A DNA stretch of 64,000 bases from Mucilaginibacter ginkgonis (GTDB lineage Bacteria > Bacteroidota > Bacteroidia > Sphingobacteriales > Sphingobacteriaceae), in contig NZ_CP066775.1 in the NCBI RefSeq assembly GCF_009754905.2, forward strand, positions 372,001 to 436,000, in the 5' to 3' direction. The position numbers and the translations under genes were made by a program. Below are positions 35,487 through 45,089 of the stretch, piece by piece. Under the pieces are notes generated by a model that saw only the letters and a list, made by a program, of their open reading frames with translations, was not told the DNA's origin and did no database searches. Numbering within the stretch: the stretch's first letter is position 1; every line of letters begins with the position of its first letter.

Positions 35487-36182
35487 TCATTTAGACCAAC
35501 GTTTAATAAAATCAGCGTAGCTGTTACCAACCGGTAATTCAATAGATGGCAACTTTACCTTTCGGTTCAGAATAGATGTAACTTGTCCTTTTGCAATTAT
35601 ATAACTTCTATGAATCCGCTCAAATTTATTAGAAGGCAACTTTTCCAATACTGCTTTTAATGACATTAAAGTTAATAACGGTTTTTCAACGCCAAGTAAA
35701 TAGATCTTGATATAATCCTGCATGCTCTCAATATACTCAATATCACGTATCGGCACTTTAATCATGCGATACTCCGAGTGTATATAGATAGCTTCTTCGG
35801 CCTCGTTGCCGGCTCTCTTTTTATAGCTAAAAAAATCGATGGCCTTATTTACAGCTTCATTGAAACGCTTTATGCTGATCGGTTTCAATAGGTAATCCAG
35901 CGCTTGAAGTTCAAAGCCTTCGAAGGCGAAATTTTTATGTGCCGTGGTGAAGATAACCATCGGCTTGTCTTTGAGAGCGCGTACCAGGTCAACACCGGTA
36001 ATATCGGGCATATCTATGTCGATGAACAACAGGTCTATCCGGGTATTGTGGAGATATTCCGCGCCGGAAACAGCGTCCTCGAAAGTAGCAAGCAGTTGCA
36101 ATTTGCTAAATTCAGCGATATATTTTTTAATGATTTCCAGCGCAAGCGGCTCATCATCGATAGCTACACATTTTAGTTGCAT
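35487..36182 (-). CDS. LytTR-family response regulator
   Basis: A protein of about 231 residues. The receiver begins CVAIDDEPLAL and has phosphoacceptor Asp in LLFIDIDMPDI and Lys in YLLKPIS. The LytTR DNA-binding domain is at about 130-231, with IEYIESMQDYIKIY and FERIHRSYIIA. ATG 36182 is preferred over TTG 36227, because the protein then starts directly at the receiver. It follows the LytS-like kinase on the same strand and is its evident partner. Targets are unknown, and the operon downstream (35.4-28.4 kb) is a candidate. Confidence 0.88.
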   Translation of the reverse strand: MQLKCVAIDDEPLALEIIKKYIAEFSKLQLLATFEDAVSGAEYLHNTRIDLLFIDIDMPDITGVDLVRALKDKPMVIFTTAHKNFAFEGFELQALDYLLKPISIKRFNEAVNKAIDFFSYKKRAGNEAEEAIYIHSEYRMIKVPIRDIEYIESMQDYIKIYLLGVEKPLLTLMSLKAVLEKLPSNKFERIHRSYIIAKGQVTSILNRKVKLPSIELPVGNSYADFIKRWSK

Positions 36183-36220
36183 AAGGCTCTTCCCAACACT
36201 CCCAAAAGAGGAGACTTTTT

Positions 36221-37408
36221 TTAACAAGTTATATCCAGTTTAACGACAAAGCGGTTGTCTACTGTTTTAATGTCTAATGTATGTTTGCCATTGTAAATAT
36301 ATTGTAAACGCTGTCGCGTATTTGTAATACCAATTCCCTTGCGGTTCGCAGCGCCTTTTTCAAAAATGGTATTAGCGCAAAAGAATTTTATGTCGCAATC
36401 ATCAACCTCCAGCGTAATGTCAATCACTGTCTCTTCATGCTTACTAATGCCATATTTGAATACATTTTCGATAAATGTCATTAGCACCAATGGCGCTATC
36501 CGCTGATTTACTACCTCGCCGGTTACACTAAAACTTAGCTTTGTTTTTTTGCCAAGCCGTAACTTTTGTAAGTCAATGTAATCTTTAATACAATCTATCT
36601 CGCTTTGTAGCAGTACCAAATCTTCTGCAACTTCGTCGGTAACATACCGCATAATATTAGATAACTTCATGATACTTTCAGACGTATTTGGGTTACCTGT
36701 TACAGAGAGGGCATAAATGTTGTTGAGGGTATTGAACAAAAAGTGCGGGTTGATCTGCGCTTTAAGAAACGATAACTCGGCACGTGCTTTTTCTGCCTGG
36801 GCCATTCCCACCATACTCTCAGTAAACTGCCATTTTTCCACTGTAGTGATGGCAATACTAAGCCCCACCACAATAATAAAAATAAAGAGCGCCACCAAAT
36901 CGATATTTCCCGACTGATGTATAATGAAGATCTTGTTAGATGATTTAAACTGTGGATCCTGCATGCGCATGTCTTGGTGTGGTAGCGGACCGAACATTAG
37001 CCCTTTACCAGTTGATGCGGTATCCGTACCCAGCGCCACCAATGTTGAATCGTGCATTACCGGCAACTGTGTTTGTGTTGTGCGAAAATGCGCGTTTTTA
37101 ATCGAATTGTTTTCCAGCAGGTTGTCAAATGGCTGCAGAAAATAAACCAGGCCCATCAGCAGTAATATAATTACGCCATATACAACATACCGCTTCCTGA
37201 ATACAAATCTAGGCACCAAATACCAAGCATTAATGTAAAACATGAAGATGTACGTGAGGCAGAACAGCCAATAAAAGGGGGAGGCCAAAATAAATAATGT
37301 TGCATGCTTATTCTCCTGCGTTTTGTTCATAAATAAAAGCGGAAAGGCCAGGAAAATGAGCCAGCCGGCAGCATGGATTATTGTAGTAGCAGCATTTGAA
37401 CGGCGCAT
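36221..37408 (-). CDS. LytS/YehU-type sensor histidine kinase
   Basis: A 395-residue membrane kinase with four hydrophobic helices in the first 110 residues and one near residue 175. Next come the His_kinase (PF06580-type) box LSFLKAQINPHFLFNTLNNIYAL and a C-terminal ATPase domain with PLVLMTFIENVFKYG and GIGITNTRQRL. It pairs with the LytTR regulator immediately downstream. The sensed signal is unknown. Confidence 0.88.
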   Translation of the reverse strand: MRRSNAATTIIHAAGWLIFLAFPLLFMNKTQENKHATLFILASPFYWLFCLTYIFMFYINAWYLVPRFVFRKRYVVYGVIILLLMGLVYFLQPFDNLLENNSIKNAHFRTTQTQLPVMHDSTLVALGTDTASTGKGLMFGPLPHQDMRMQDPQFKSSNKIFIIHQSGNIDLVALFIFIIVVGLSIAITTVEKWQFTESMVGMAQAEKARAELSFLKAQINPHFLFNTLNNIYALSVTGNPNTSESIMKLSNIMRYVTDEVAEDLVLLQSEIDCIKDYIDLQKLRLGKKTKLSFSVTGEVVNQRIAPLVLMTFIENVFKYGISKHEETVIDITLEVDDCDIKFFCANTIFEKGAANRKGIGITNTRQRLQYIYNGKHTLDIKTVDNRFVVKLDITC

Positions 37409-37449
37409 GGTTTGATCAAATGTAAAGAGTAAATAATAAAACCATACCC

Positions 37450-40400
37450 TTATCTTAAAATTGTAACGTAGCCAGATACCGCTTTACGGCCACTTCTCCT
37501 GGGATCAATGATGTAGTAATATACACCGGTAGGCAGGTTAGCGCCAGCCATAGTGCCGTCCCAGGGTACAGGGTAACCGACAGAGGTGAAAACCTTATTG
37601 CCATAACGGTTAAAGACGCTGATCTGGCTGTTGGGATAGCTGCTTAAATATTCAATGTTCCATACGTCATTTACCCCGTCGCCGTTTGGGGTAAAAGTGT
37701 TGGGCACAACAGGAGCTTTCAAAACTTTTATAAAAGTAGTTGCTGTTATGTTGCAGCCAGCTTTGGTAGTTACAGTTAACGTGTATTGCGTATCGTCGGT
37801 AGGCGAGGCTACAGGGTTTAATATAGCGTCATTATCTAGGCCAGCTGATGGTGACCATCGATAAACCAGGCCCGTTGTGTCGCCGGCGATGCTTGCGTCG
37901 AGGGTAATGCTGCCACCATCCAGTATGGTAACTTTATCGGTGATAGTAGCGGTTGGCACCGGGTTAACGGTGATCTGTTGCACAAAGCTCTCGCTGCAGC
38001 CCGCTGTAGATGTGAAGGTGTAAGTGATGTTAGTGGTGCCAATACCTGCAGCTAGCGGGTCGAAAATGCCATCGGAAGTCACGCCCTTGCCGAAGTAACT
38101 TGTAGTTCCGCCTAATCCCGATGTTTCTTTACCTGCCAATTGAACAGTGCCGGCATTAATGCATACTGGCGTGATAGCATCAAATTTTATAATTGGGATA
38201 GGTAGCAGCGTGACATACCCGTCGGTAATATTTACGCACGTGCCACCTGAATACGCCTTTAAAACTACGTGATACTTTTTTGGGGCGGCTGGATAGGTGA
38301 TCACCGGGTAATTGTGCGGATAGGTAGTGCCTTTCACCGGGTCGTTATATTCTTCCACGGCCGCAGGTTGGTTATCAAAATCGAAATACCATTGTATTTT
38401 AGTGACGTTACCGAAATCTGCCACATAAGAGTTATCGGTGAATAAGGCAGGTGCGTCACTGCAGACTTGTGTGCTCGCAGCAGCAAAATTTGCAACCGGA
38501 TTCTCGCCGTTAACACTCAATTGCTGAGTTTTTGTAGTAACACACCCATTAGCTGTAGTTACCGTAAGCGTTACATTATACAATTGTGCTTTGGTGTATT
38601 TGTGCCGGGGGTTTTGCTGTGTTGAGGTATTTGGATTCCCGGAGGTAGCGTTTGTATCTCCAAAATTCCAAAGATATTTAAAACCTGCCTGCGAACCATC
38701 GCTGATGGTCGAAGCATCGGTAAATTGAGCGTAAGCATCATTTAAACAAACATCAGGAATCGTGAAGTCTACAGTTGCTATTGCATTTACAGTCACGGGT
38801 TTGATAACAAATGTACTTTGACAGCCTGCAGCTGTAAATACCATCAGGCTGCTATTAAACGTCCCCGATGTGGTGTAAACATGCGAATGTGGTGCTGCTG
38901 ATGACAGGGTGTCTGCTTTACCATCACCATAATTCCATATCCATCTGACTAGAGTACCGTCGGTGGTCGTAGAAGCATCTGTAAAAGTTACAGCTTGTGT
39001 TGCACAGTCTGGTGTTGTAAATGTGTAGGCAGCAACCGGGTCAGCATTGATATGAACAGCTTGTGTTTCGGAACTCATACTGCATCCTGCCGAATTCACT
39101 ACCGTTAGCTTAACTAAATAATTACCCGCAACAGAATATACATGCGAAGGGTTTTGCAGTACGGACGTTTGTCCGTCGCCAAAATCCCACATCCAGGCGG
39201 TGATAATTGATGCTGACGTAGAATTATCTGTAAATAAAACAGCGTCTTTTAAACAGGTTGCAGCCGCGTAGGTGAAAGAAGCAGTTGGTGGCGCAGTCAC
39301 CACCAGCGAAGATGTCGAAGAGGTAACTGAACAATTAGCAGAATATCCCGCGTCGGAAGCTACAACCCTATACAGGTAGGTGCCCGCAGATATGCTTGTA
39401 GTGAAACTATAATCAGCCGTTGTTGCACCGGTTATATTGGTATACGTAGTGCCTCCGTCTGTGCTTAATTGCCATTGGTACACGGGTGAAATGAAAGTTG
39501 GTGTTGCCGCGGCGGTAACCGTGAGTGTCTTTGCATTGTTTGTGCAACCAGCCTCGTTAGCCGTTGTATTGGATGTAAATGTTGTAACGACGGAAGGTAA
39601 AGAGGTAACGCTAACAGATTTTGTAGTAGCGGCGCTTGAGCAGCCTGCCGCCAGTATAACGGTTAGGGTGGCATTATAGTTTCCTCCGGATATGTAGGTA
39701 TGTGTATGTGTGCCACCTGTGGTCAATGTTTCTGTAGTGCCGTCACTGTAGTCCCAAATCCACTGTGCAATTGCACCGTCTACGCTGGTTGAATTGTCAG
39801 TAAAAATTACAGGCTGACCGGCACAGTTTGGAGATGATATAGTAAAAGCCGCCACAGGCTTGGTATTAATAGTAATTGCGTGACTGGCGGTGCTTGTGCA
39901 ACCGGTACTGCTTGTTACGGTGAGTGTGACGGTATAAGTGCCTGGCGTGGCGTAAACATGAGAAGGAGTTGAAGAGGTTGCTGACCCATCTCCAAAATCC
40001 CACACCGATGACGTAATGGTTGAACCGTTGGCCTTGGGTTTATCTGTAAACATCACAACATCGTTCAGGCAATTTGAAGCAGTATAACCAAAATCGGCTG
40101 ACGGGCCCGCGGTAACATTGAGTGTTAACGCGTTTGATGCTACATAGCAGCTGGAAGATGAGATGTTATCAGAACTTGCAGACACCAGCCGGTATAAATA
40201 AGTGCCTGCAGGAGATGGAATACTTATTGGGAATGATGTAGCAGTTGATGCGCTGCCGATATCGACCCATCCGTTAGCGGTGGTATATATTTGAGGTTTC
40301 TGCACAAATCCGCTCGCTAAAGTGCTCTGCGAATTAATGGTGATGGCCTGGGTTGAACCCGCGCATGTAGTGGCACTTGTCGCTGATGACGAACTGCCCA

Positions 40401-41172
40401 ATGAAGCGACAACCTGCGAGCCATAAGCCCTGAAGGTAATATCATCTAACGCAAGGTCATTAGCCGGTGCACCACCATTGGCATTATTGGTCATTTGAAT
40501 AACTACATCTTCTGAACTTGTAGTCGTAAAATTAAATGTGAAGGACTTCCATATCCCTTTGCCAGAAGTGGAAGTGATAGGAATTTGCCCGGTGTTATAG
40601 GATCCTAAAACTGTTCCCGAAACTGTGGTAACAGAGAAAGTAATGTTTGGCGGGCTGTTATCCTGCGACCGTAGCAGGTTCATGATCCAGGCACCAAACT
40701 GGTAGGTAGTGCCGCCGCAGAGGCCGCTCACCGTCTTCTTGTAAAAATAATCTGTCTTGGCGGCGCTGGCATTTACCACCATCATATACCCGCCGGTGTC
40801 ACCGGTATGGTCAGTTGTAGTCCACCAAGTACCCGGCGTGTTGGTTGTATTTTCTATGGTGTAAGACCCGTCAATGGGAAAGTCGGCAGAACTGTAGGTG
40901 TAGTTTGTTGTCCCGGCCGTCAACGCACCTGCGTGCGAAGCAGTTCCCGCCCCGAAGGTTATGTTTACCACCGGGTCGCCCAAGCTTTGCGCTTTAGCCG
41001 CTTTTGCCAGCAACAACAAAACCCCGAAACATGGTATACTAATCGCAAGAGTGCGGCACACAAATTTCAGGGTTTTCAAAATCGACAGAAACAGGGACAT
41101 AGGGCGTTTAAGAAGCGCCTGCTTGCGCAGACGCTCTATCATCATTATGAAAAAACACATCGGGCTGACCAT
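37450..41172 (-). CDS. Giant PKD-domain surface protein with type B T9SS sorting domain
   Basis: A protein of about 1,240 residues. The signal peptide is best from the methionine at 41100 (SIPCFGVLLLLAKAAKAQ). An N-terminal carbohydrate-binding-like domain (about 65-250) and Ig-like parts follow. There are several PKD repeats with the WDFGDGSATSSTPSHVYATP pattern, repeated near residues 385, 475, 665, 760 and 870. The C-terminal CHU_C / gliding-motility sorting domain reads VVPNTFTPNGDGVNDVWNIE, then GNKVF and LPTGVYYYIID. The last domain is the export tag of the type IX secretion system, so the protein is secreted and held on the cell surface, probably as an adhesin. Confidence 0.9.
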   Translation of the reverse strand: MVSPMCFFIMMIERLRKQALLKRPMSLFLSILKTLKFVCRTLAISIPCFGVLLLLAKAAKAQSLGDPVVNITFGAGTASHAGALTAGTTNYTYSSADFPIDGSYTIENTTNTPGTWWTTTDHTGDTGGYMMVVNASAAKTDYFYKKTVSGLCGGTTYQFGAWIMNLLRSQDNSPPNITFSVTTVSGTVLGSYNTGQIPITSTSGKGIWKSFTFNFTTTSSEDVVIQMTNNANGGAPANDLALDDITFRAYGSQVVASLGSSSSATSATTCAGSTQAITINSQSTLASGFVQKPQIYTTANGWVDIGSASTATSFPISIPSPAGTYLYRLVSASSDNISSSSCYVASNALTLNVTAGPSADFGYTASNCLNDVVMFTDKPKANGSTITSSVWDFGDGSATSSTPSHVYATPGTYTVTLTVTSSTGCTSTASHAITINTKPVAAFTISSPNCAGQPVIFTDNSTSVDGAIAQWIWDYSDGTTETLTTGGTHTHTYISGGNYNATLTVILAAGCSSAATTKSVSVTSLPSVVTTFTSNTTANEAGCTNNAKTLTVTAAATPTFISPVYQWQLSTDGGTTYTNITGATTADYSFTTSISAGTYLYRVVASDAGYSANCSVTSSTSSLVVTAPPTASFTYAAATCLKDAVLFTDNSTSASIITAWMWDFGDGQTSVLQNPSHVYSVAGNYLVKLTVVNSAGCSMSSETQAVHINADPVAAYTFTTPDCATQAVTFTDASTTTDGTLVRWIWNYGDGKADTLSSAAPHSHVYTTSGTFNSSLMVFTAAGCQSTFVIKPVTVNAIATVDFTIPDVCLNDAYAQFTDASTISDGSQAGFKYLWNFGDTNATSGNPNTSTQQNPRHKYTKAQLYNVTLTVTTANGCVTTKTQQLSVNGENPVANFAAASTQVCSDAPALFTDNSYVADFGNVTKIQWYFDFDNQPAAVEEYNDPVKGTTYPHNYPVITYPAAPKKYHVVLKAYSGGTCVNITDGYVTLLPIPIIKFDAITPVCINAGTVQLAGKETSGLGGTTSYFGKGVTSDGIFDPLAAGIGTTNITYTFTSTAGCSESFVQQITVNPVPTATITDKVTILDGGSITLDASIAGDTTGLVYRWSPSAGLDNDAILNPVASPTDDTQYTLTVTTKAGCNITATTFIKVLKAPVVPNTFTPNGDGVNDVWNIEYLSSYPNSQISVFNRYGNKVFTSVGYPVPWDGTMAGANLPTGVYYYIIDPRRSGRKAVSGYVTILR

Positions 41173-41609
41173 GTTCGCAGCAGGATCAGCGATGTATTAT
41201 CAAAAATTGATGTTTACCTTATATCATGAATGAATGTATCGATAAACGTTGGTTTTTTATTGACTAACAGAGGGGAAAGAGTATGAAGCGATGATTGTTG
41301 TTGGTGGTGAAGTAAATTTATTTAGCTACCACCTTTAAAACTATTCTGATTTTTACAAGGCGATATGATACGAGGTAACTTGAAGTGAGTGATTCGTATA
41401 GTTGGAAATATAATATTGATAATCGGTTGAAAATCAGAAAACTCTGGGCAAGGTTTGAATCCCTCCCTATCCAATGGGCTCACCCAAAATCAATAAATAT
41501 GTACGATCCGACTGAAATAATCGGAGCAAAAAAAACTATTTGATCCGTTTAAATTCATATGGAACAGCCACTCTAAGGATGGTATTTGAATAAAAAATCT
41601 AACACAATC
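41173..41609. other. Intergenic region without a recognised gene
   Basis: No frame of recognisable coding content is present on either strand. It is AT-rich and should contain the promoter of the giant PKD gene. Confidence 0.4.
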
Positions 41610-41822
41610 ATCAAGGTGTAGTTTAAAAGCAACGCATATAAACTGAAGCTAATTTTCTCTTCAAAAAGTTGCTTCTGATTATAGTGCCCAGGGCGAAGAA
41701 CACACGGTATGGGCTTATTTATCTCCAACCAAATCGTTGAAGAGCACGAAGGTAAGATTTGGGTAACCAGCACTGAATGCGAAGGTACTTTATTTTACGT
41801 CCGGCTACCGCGTGCTAAGTGA
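41610..41822 (+). pseudogene. 3' remnant of a histidine kinase
   Basis: From 41703 one frame reads HGMGLFISNQIVEEHEGKI, then WVTSTECEGTLFYVRLPRAK and a stop. This is the G2 box and C-terminal end of an HATPase domain, closely resembling the end of the intact TPR kinase at 13.7-15.8 kb. In another frame just upstream, SDYSAQGEEH continues the same domain, so a frameshift separates them. Nothing upstream can be assigned. It is a dead fragment. Confidence 0.7.
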
Positions 41823-41974
41823 TGTTTAACTGAGAGGTGCAACTTCCTTAGGTGCTACATTATTCCTTCGGTTTACAAACCTGTGGTCACCATAAGTTTT
41901 AATTTGAATAGGATGGGCAAAATGGAAGATCCAAATAAACTGCTTGGCGAATCATGAAAATTAGTCGATTAGGT

Positions 41975-43063
41975 TCAATGGTTAGTATAATCCACTATCA
42001 GATGTATTTTATTGTCTAACTGTTCGACATAGTGCTGCATTTCTTTCAGAGGACCGCAGTTTTGAAGCTCTCCTTCGATGTCGATCAAAGTCAGCAATCC
42101 TTTGAGTGTAGCGACAGGTCTTCTGAGCTGGTGAGATTGATTAAAAGCAATTTCGTCTAGCTTTAGCCGCTGTGCTTCGGCACTGGCCTTTTGCCGTATG
42201 CGTTCAGAGATATCACTTCCATTATAAGACACGCCAATAATTTCACCATCCGGGTTACGTGCAGGGTCAATTGCGACATCCCACCAGTACGATTTATTCT
42301 TAAATTCGATATGCCTTTCCATTTTGGTAGATATTCCCTGAAGGGCGTTATTACAGGCTGAAGTAACGCGCTCCCGGTCGATTGGGTCGATCAGTTCCAT
42401 GATAGAATACCCTGAATTTATTTTAATGCCGTGATGTTCGTATATAAAATCGCTCATTGCCTTGCTGTAGGCTGTCACCTTAAAATCGAGATCCAAAAGC
42501 AGGTGTGCGCATGCGCAACTATCAAAAAAAGAGTGCATGGTCAATTCTTCTTTTTTTGCAGAGAGAAATTGATCTTTCAGCATTTCAAGGCTCGCATCAA
42601 ACTCAAGTAATTGAATAACCTGTTCTGCCAGTATTTGCAGCATTTGCTGTTGCTCTTTACTCAGCGTTCCTGGAGTTTGGTTTATAACACAGAGGCTTCC
42701 TAAATGAAGCCCATCCTGGGTTGTAAGGGGCGTACCTGCATAAAAACGGATATGCGGATCTTCGGTAACCAAGGGATTGGCCAAAAATCGTAGATCCTGT
42801 TCTGTGTCCTCAACCATCAAAAAATCTGCCTGTTCTATCACATGAGTGCAGAAAGCATGGGAGCGGGGCGTAGTTTCAAAATTAAAGGCTTGTTTAAAAG
42901 GGATATATTGGGTGTCGCTGTCTATAAGAGTAATCAACGCGGTGGGTGTGCCACAAATATCGGCAGCAAGGGATACAATTTCTTGTAACTCCTCTTCTTT
43001 GCTAATCTTTAGTTTTAAAAAGCGGTTAACGGCCTGTAACCGCTCCAATTCACGTTTAGGCAT
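41975..43063 (-). CDS. GAF-PAS protein with orphan phosphoacceptor-like helix
   Basis: This 362-residue protein has a GAF domain (about residues 15-150, FNFETTPRSHAFCTHVI, HIRFYAGTPLTTQDG) and a PAS domain (about 185-290, DLDFKVTAYSKAMSDF, SYWWDVAIDPARN). A short helical end contains EIAFNQSHQLRRPVATLKGLL, which is like a HisKA box with a histidine. The ATP-binding domain is absent and the frame ends normally. It is paralogous to the gene just upstream. It may dimerise with, or be phosphorylated by, another kinase. Cytoplasmic. Confidence 0.78.
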   Translation of the reverse strand: MPKRELERLQAVNRFLKLKISKEEELQEIVSLAADICGTPTALITLIDSDTQYIPFKQAFNFETTPRSHAFCTHVIEQADFLMVEDTEQDLRFLANPLVTEDPHIRFYAGTPLTTQDGLHLGSLCVINQTPGTLSKEQQQMLQILAEQVIQLLEFDASLEMLKDQFLSAKKEELTMHSFFDSCACAHLLLDLDFKVTAYSKAMSDFIYEHHGIKINSGYSIMELIDPIDRERVTSACNNALQGISTKMERHIEFKNKSYWWDVAIDPARNPDGEIIGVSYNGSDISERIRQKASAEAQRLKLDEIAFNQSHQLRRPVATLKGLLTLIDIEGELQNCGPLKEMQHYVEQLDNKIHLIVDYTNH

Positions 43064-43075
43064 TTTTTTAATTGT

Positions 43076-44143
43076 TTACGCTGTCATTTTTTCTTGCAAC
43101 TCTTTGACCGCTTCTGCCAAAAGCTGCACTTCTTCCAACTCTGGTTTAATGGAACTGTTTTGCACTTCACTCATTAGCCGCACAATTTCTTGTGCAGGTT
43201 GCTCTAAGTCATGCAGTTCAACTTTTCTTATTTTACGCAGCGACTTATTTTGATTTTTAACCAGCTCTTCCTGTTCTACCCGTGCCGTGATATCGATCCG
43301 GTTAAAAGACACACCCACGATCTGTTGATCCCGGTCATAAGCCGGTTCAAAAATCATATACCAGCAAATACGGCGATTTCCATACTGAAGGTCTTTCTCA
43401 AGGTTGACTTTTTCACCTGCCAACGCTTTTTGGACGGCAGCGACGTAATCTGAACGAAAGTCCATGTGAAGGTAATCTACTAGTAAAGTGCCCGTCACCA
43501 AATGTTTTCCCTGTGTATTAACGGTAAACTCGTCGAATGCTTTATTATAGGCCACGATTCGCATTTCAAGGTCCAGTAATACATGATTGGAACTTGAGCT
43601 TTCAAAAAATGAATGAAGTGTGATAGCCATATTCCGCGAAGCAACATATTGTTCTTTAAGCAATTGCAGGCTGGCATCAAATTCTAAAAGATGCATAACC
43701 TGATTAGATAAGCTTTTAAGCATACGCCGCTGAATATCGCTTAGTGTTTTAGCTTTTACATCATAAACACACACCGTACCTATTGTATCTCCTTCATTAG
43801 TAATTAGCGGTGCACCCGCATAAAAACGTATGTGTGGTTCGTTTTTTACAAAAGGGTTCTCGGCAAAGTAAGGGTCAACGCTGGCATCAGCTACAGCAAA
43901 GACCTCATCTTGCCTAATAGTCTGTTGGCAAAAAGAATGGTTATAATTTATTTGTTCCAGATCAGTTCCTACGCTAAATTTAACATGCTGTAACTGATCA
44001 TCCATAAAAGTGATCAGAGCAATCGGCGCGCTACAGATCAAGGCCGCGTGTTCTACTATTTTTTGAAGCTCGGCTTCTTTGCTGATCTGTAGTTTTAAAA
44101 ACCGGTTAACCGTTTGCAACCGTTCAAGTTCTCTTCGCGGCAT
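43076..44143 (-). CDS. GAF-PAS protein (paralogue)
   Basis: This 355-residue protein shares with the following gene the start MPRRELERLQTVNRFLKLQI, the GAF block HIRFYAGAPLITNEG and the PAS domain (DLEMRIVAYNKAFDEF). Its C-terminal helical part (RKVELHDLEQPAQEIVRLM) aligns with the HisKA-like helix of the paralogue, but the histidine environment is degraded. There is no ATPase domain. The two genes are 12 bp apart and look like a tandem duplication. Sensory ligand unknown. Confidence 0.78.
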   Translation of the reverse strand: MPRRELERLQTVNRFLKLQISKEAELQKIVEHAALICSAPIALITFMDDQLQHVKFSVGTDLEQINYNHSFCQQTIRQDEVFAVADASVDPYFAENPFVKNEPHIRFYAGAPLITNEGDTIGTVCVYDVKAKTLSDIQRRMLKSLSNQVMHLLEFDASLQLLKEQYVASRNMAITLHSFFESSSSNHVLLDLEMRIVAYNKAFDEFTVNTQGKHLVTGTLLVDYLHMDFRSDYVAAVQKALAGEKVNLEKDLQYGNRRICWYMIFEPAYDRDQQIVGVSFNRIDITARVEQEELVKNQNKSLRKIRKVELHDLEQPAQEIVRLMSEVQNSSIKPELEEVQLLAEAVKELQEKMTA

Positions 44144-44750
44144 AAAAGAACATATTTAAAAAGTCAATTTATAAGTTTATGAATATAGTTAAAATCCTGT
44201 AGATATAATTATTATAGGATCATTCATGAAATGATATTTTACATGACACTGACGCGCTTTATGCGACCGCAAGCTTAACTCATTAAATGACAAAACTTAT
44301 CGTAGTAATGCAAAAAGATGCGCATGGTAGTTCACGAACGTTAGTCACATACTATATACTCAGAAATAGGTATTAATTACAGTGCAGATCTATGGACGCA
44401 GGAAATTCAACTAACGAACTAAGCAGCAATTGTAAGATCCAGTGGCAGTCTACAGGATGTTAATCACCAGCTAATTAATGCAGACAGGCTAACATGAATC
44501 GTTTTTTTTGCAGGAGGTAATATCATAATAACGATAGGCGATCTTATCAAGTGTAGTTACGTATACTATCATAATAACTTTTAATTCCAGGAGTATGATA
44601 GAATACTGTCAACGATATGTGGCAAATTCACTTTGGCGAGAAGCATTTAAATACGGAACTGCAAGTATAAATTATACTATAAGTAAGGATTAGGTTTTAT
44701 AACAAACAGTTTATAACTTAAGTAGCCTGTACTATCGATATCATCCAAGC
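44144..44750. other. Intergenic region without a recognised gene
   Basis: About 600 bp with no supported gene. A 32-codon frame at 44597-44695 (MIEYCQRYVANSLWREAF) looks faintly protein-like but is not recognised. The direct repeat ATCATAATAAC occurs at about 44521 and 44568. Confidence 0.4.
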
Positions 44751-45077
44751 TTATTCCACAAGAAAGTAGAGGAAGCTTATCTGCATCGCCAGCTGCTGTT
44801 CATTGATATCTTTAATTTCCTCAAAAATGCCCCAGCATATTACTGCGCGCCAATTAAAGAAATCATTGATATCATCCACCTCAAAACACGCCTCGGGGTT
44901 TTTTCGCGTGAGATTAAGCTCTAGTCCTTCCGATAAATGCGCATAAGTGTAAGGTGTTTCATAAACATAATGAACAGGGACAACATACGTGATGCCGTCG
45001 GCATGGCAGCCGATTCGCCCTAATAATTTTGTTTTAAATAATTACTTTATTTTTTCACTATCTAATGTCCCCAACAT
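44751..45077 (-). pseudogene. Interrupted pyridoxamine-phosphate-oxidase-like protein
   Basis: Read on the minus strand from ATG 45077, the frame gives MLGTLDSEKIK, then TAA (45042-45044), then continues in the same frame with LFKTKLLGRIGCHADG and ITYVVPVHYVYETPYTYAH. NPEACFEVDDINDFFNWRAV and GIFEEIKDINEQQLAMQ follow, ending at 44751. This is the flavin-nucleotide-binding PNPOx/NimA-like family. The stop replaces what should be a Gln codon (CAA). The C-terminus also ends early, as about 150 residues are usual. Confidence 0.72.
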
Positions 45078-45089
45078 AATCTCATACGG

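Noticed and set aside
37450..41172. DNA repeats of the PKD region considered as a CRISPR-like or tandem-repeat array.
   Set aside because: The repeats are at protein-domain level (about 85-100 residues) and diverged at nucleotide level; no short regular repeat-spacer pattern exists. No CRISPR array was seen in the window.
37655..41229. Several long frames antisense to the giant PKD gene.
   Set aside because: They are shadows caused by the biased Thr/Ser codons of the PKD gene; none has a recognisable domain.
44597..44695. 32-codon frame MIEYCQRYVANSLWREAF.
   Set aside because: Too short, no family, and no ribosome site or conserved neighbour to support it.
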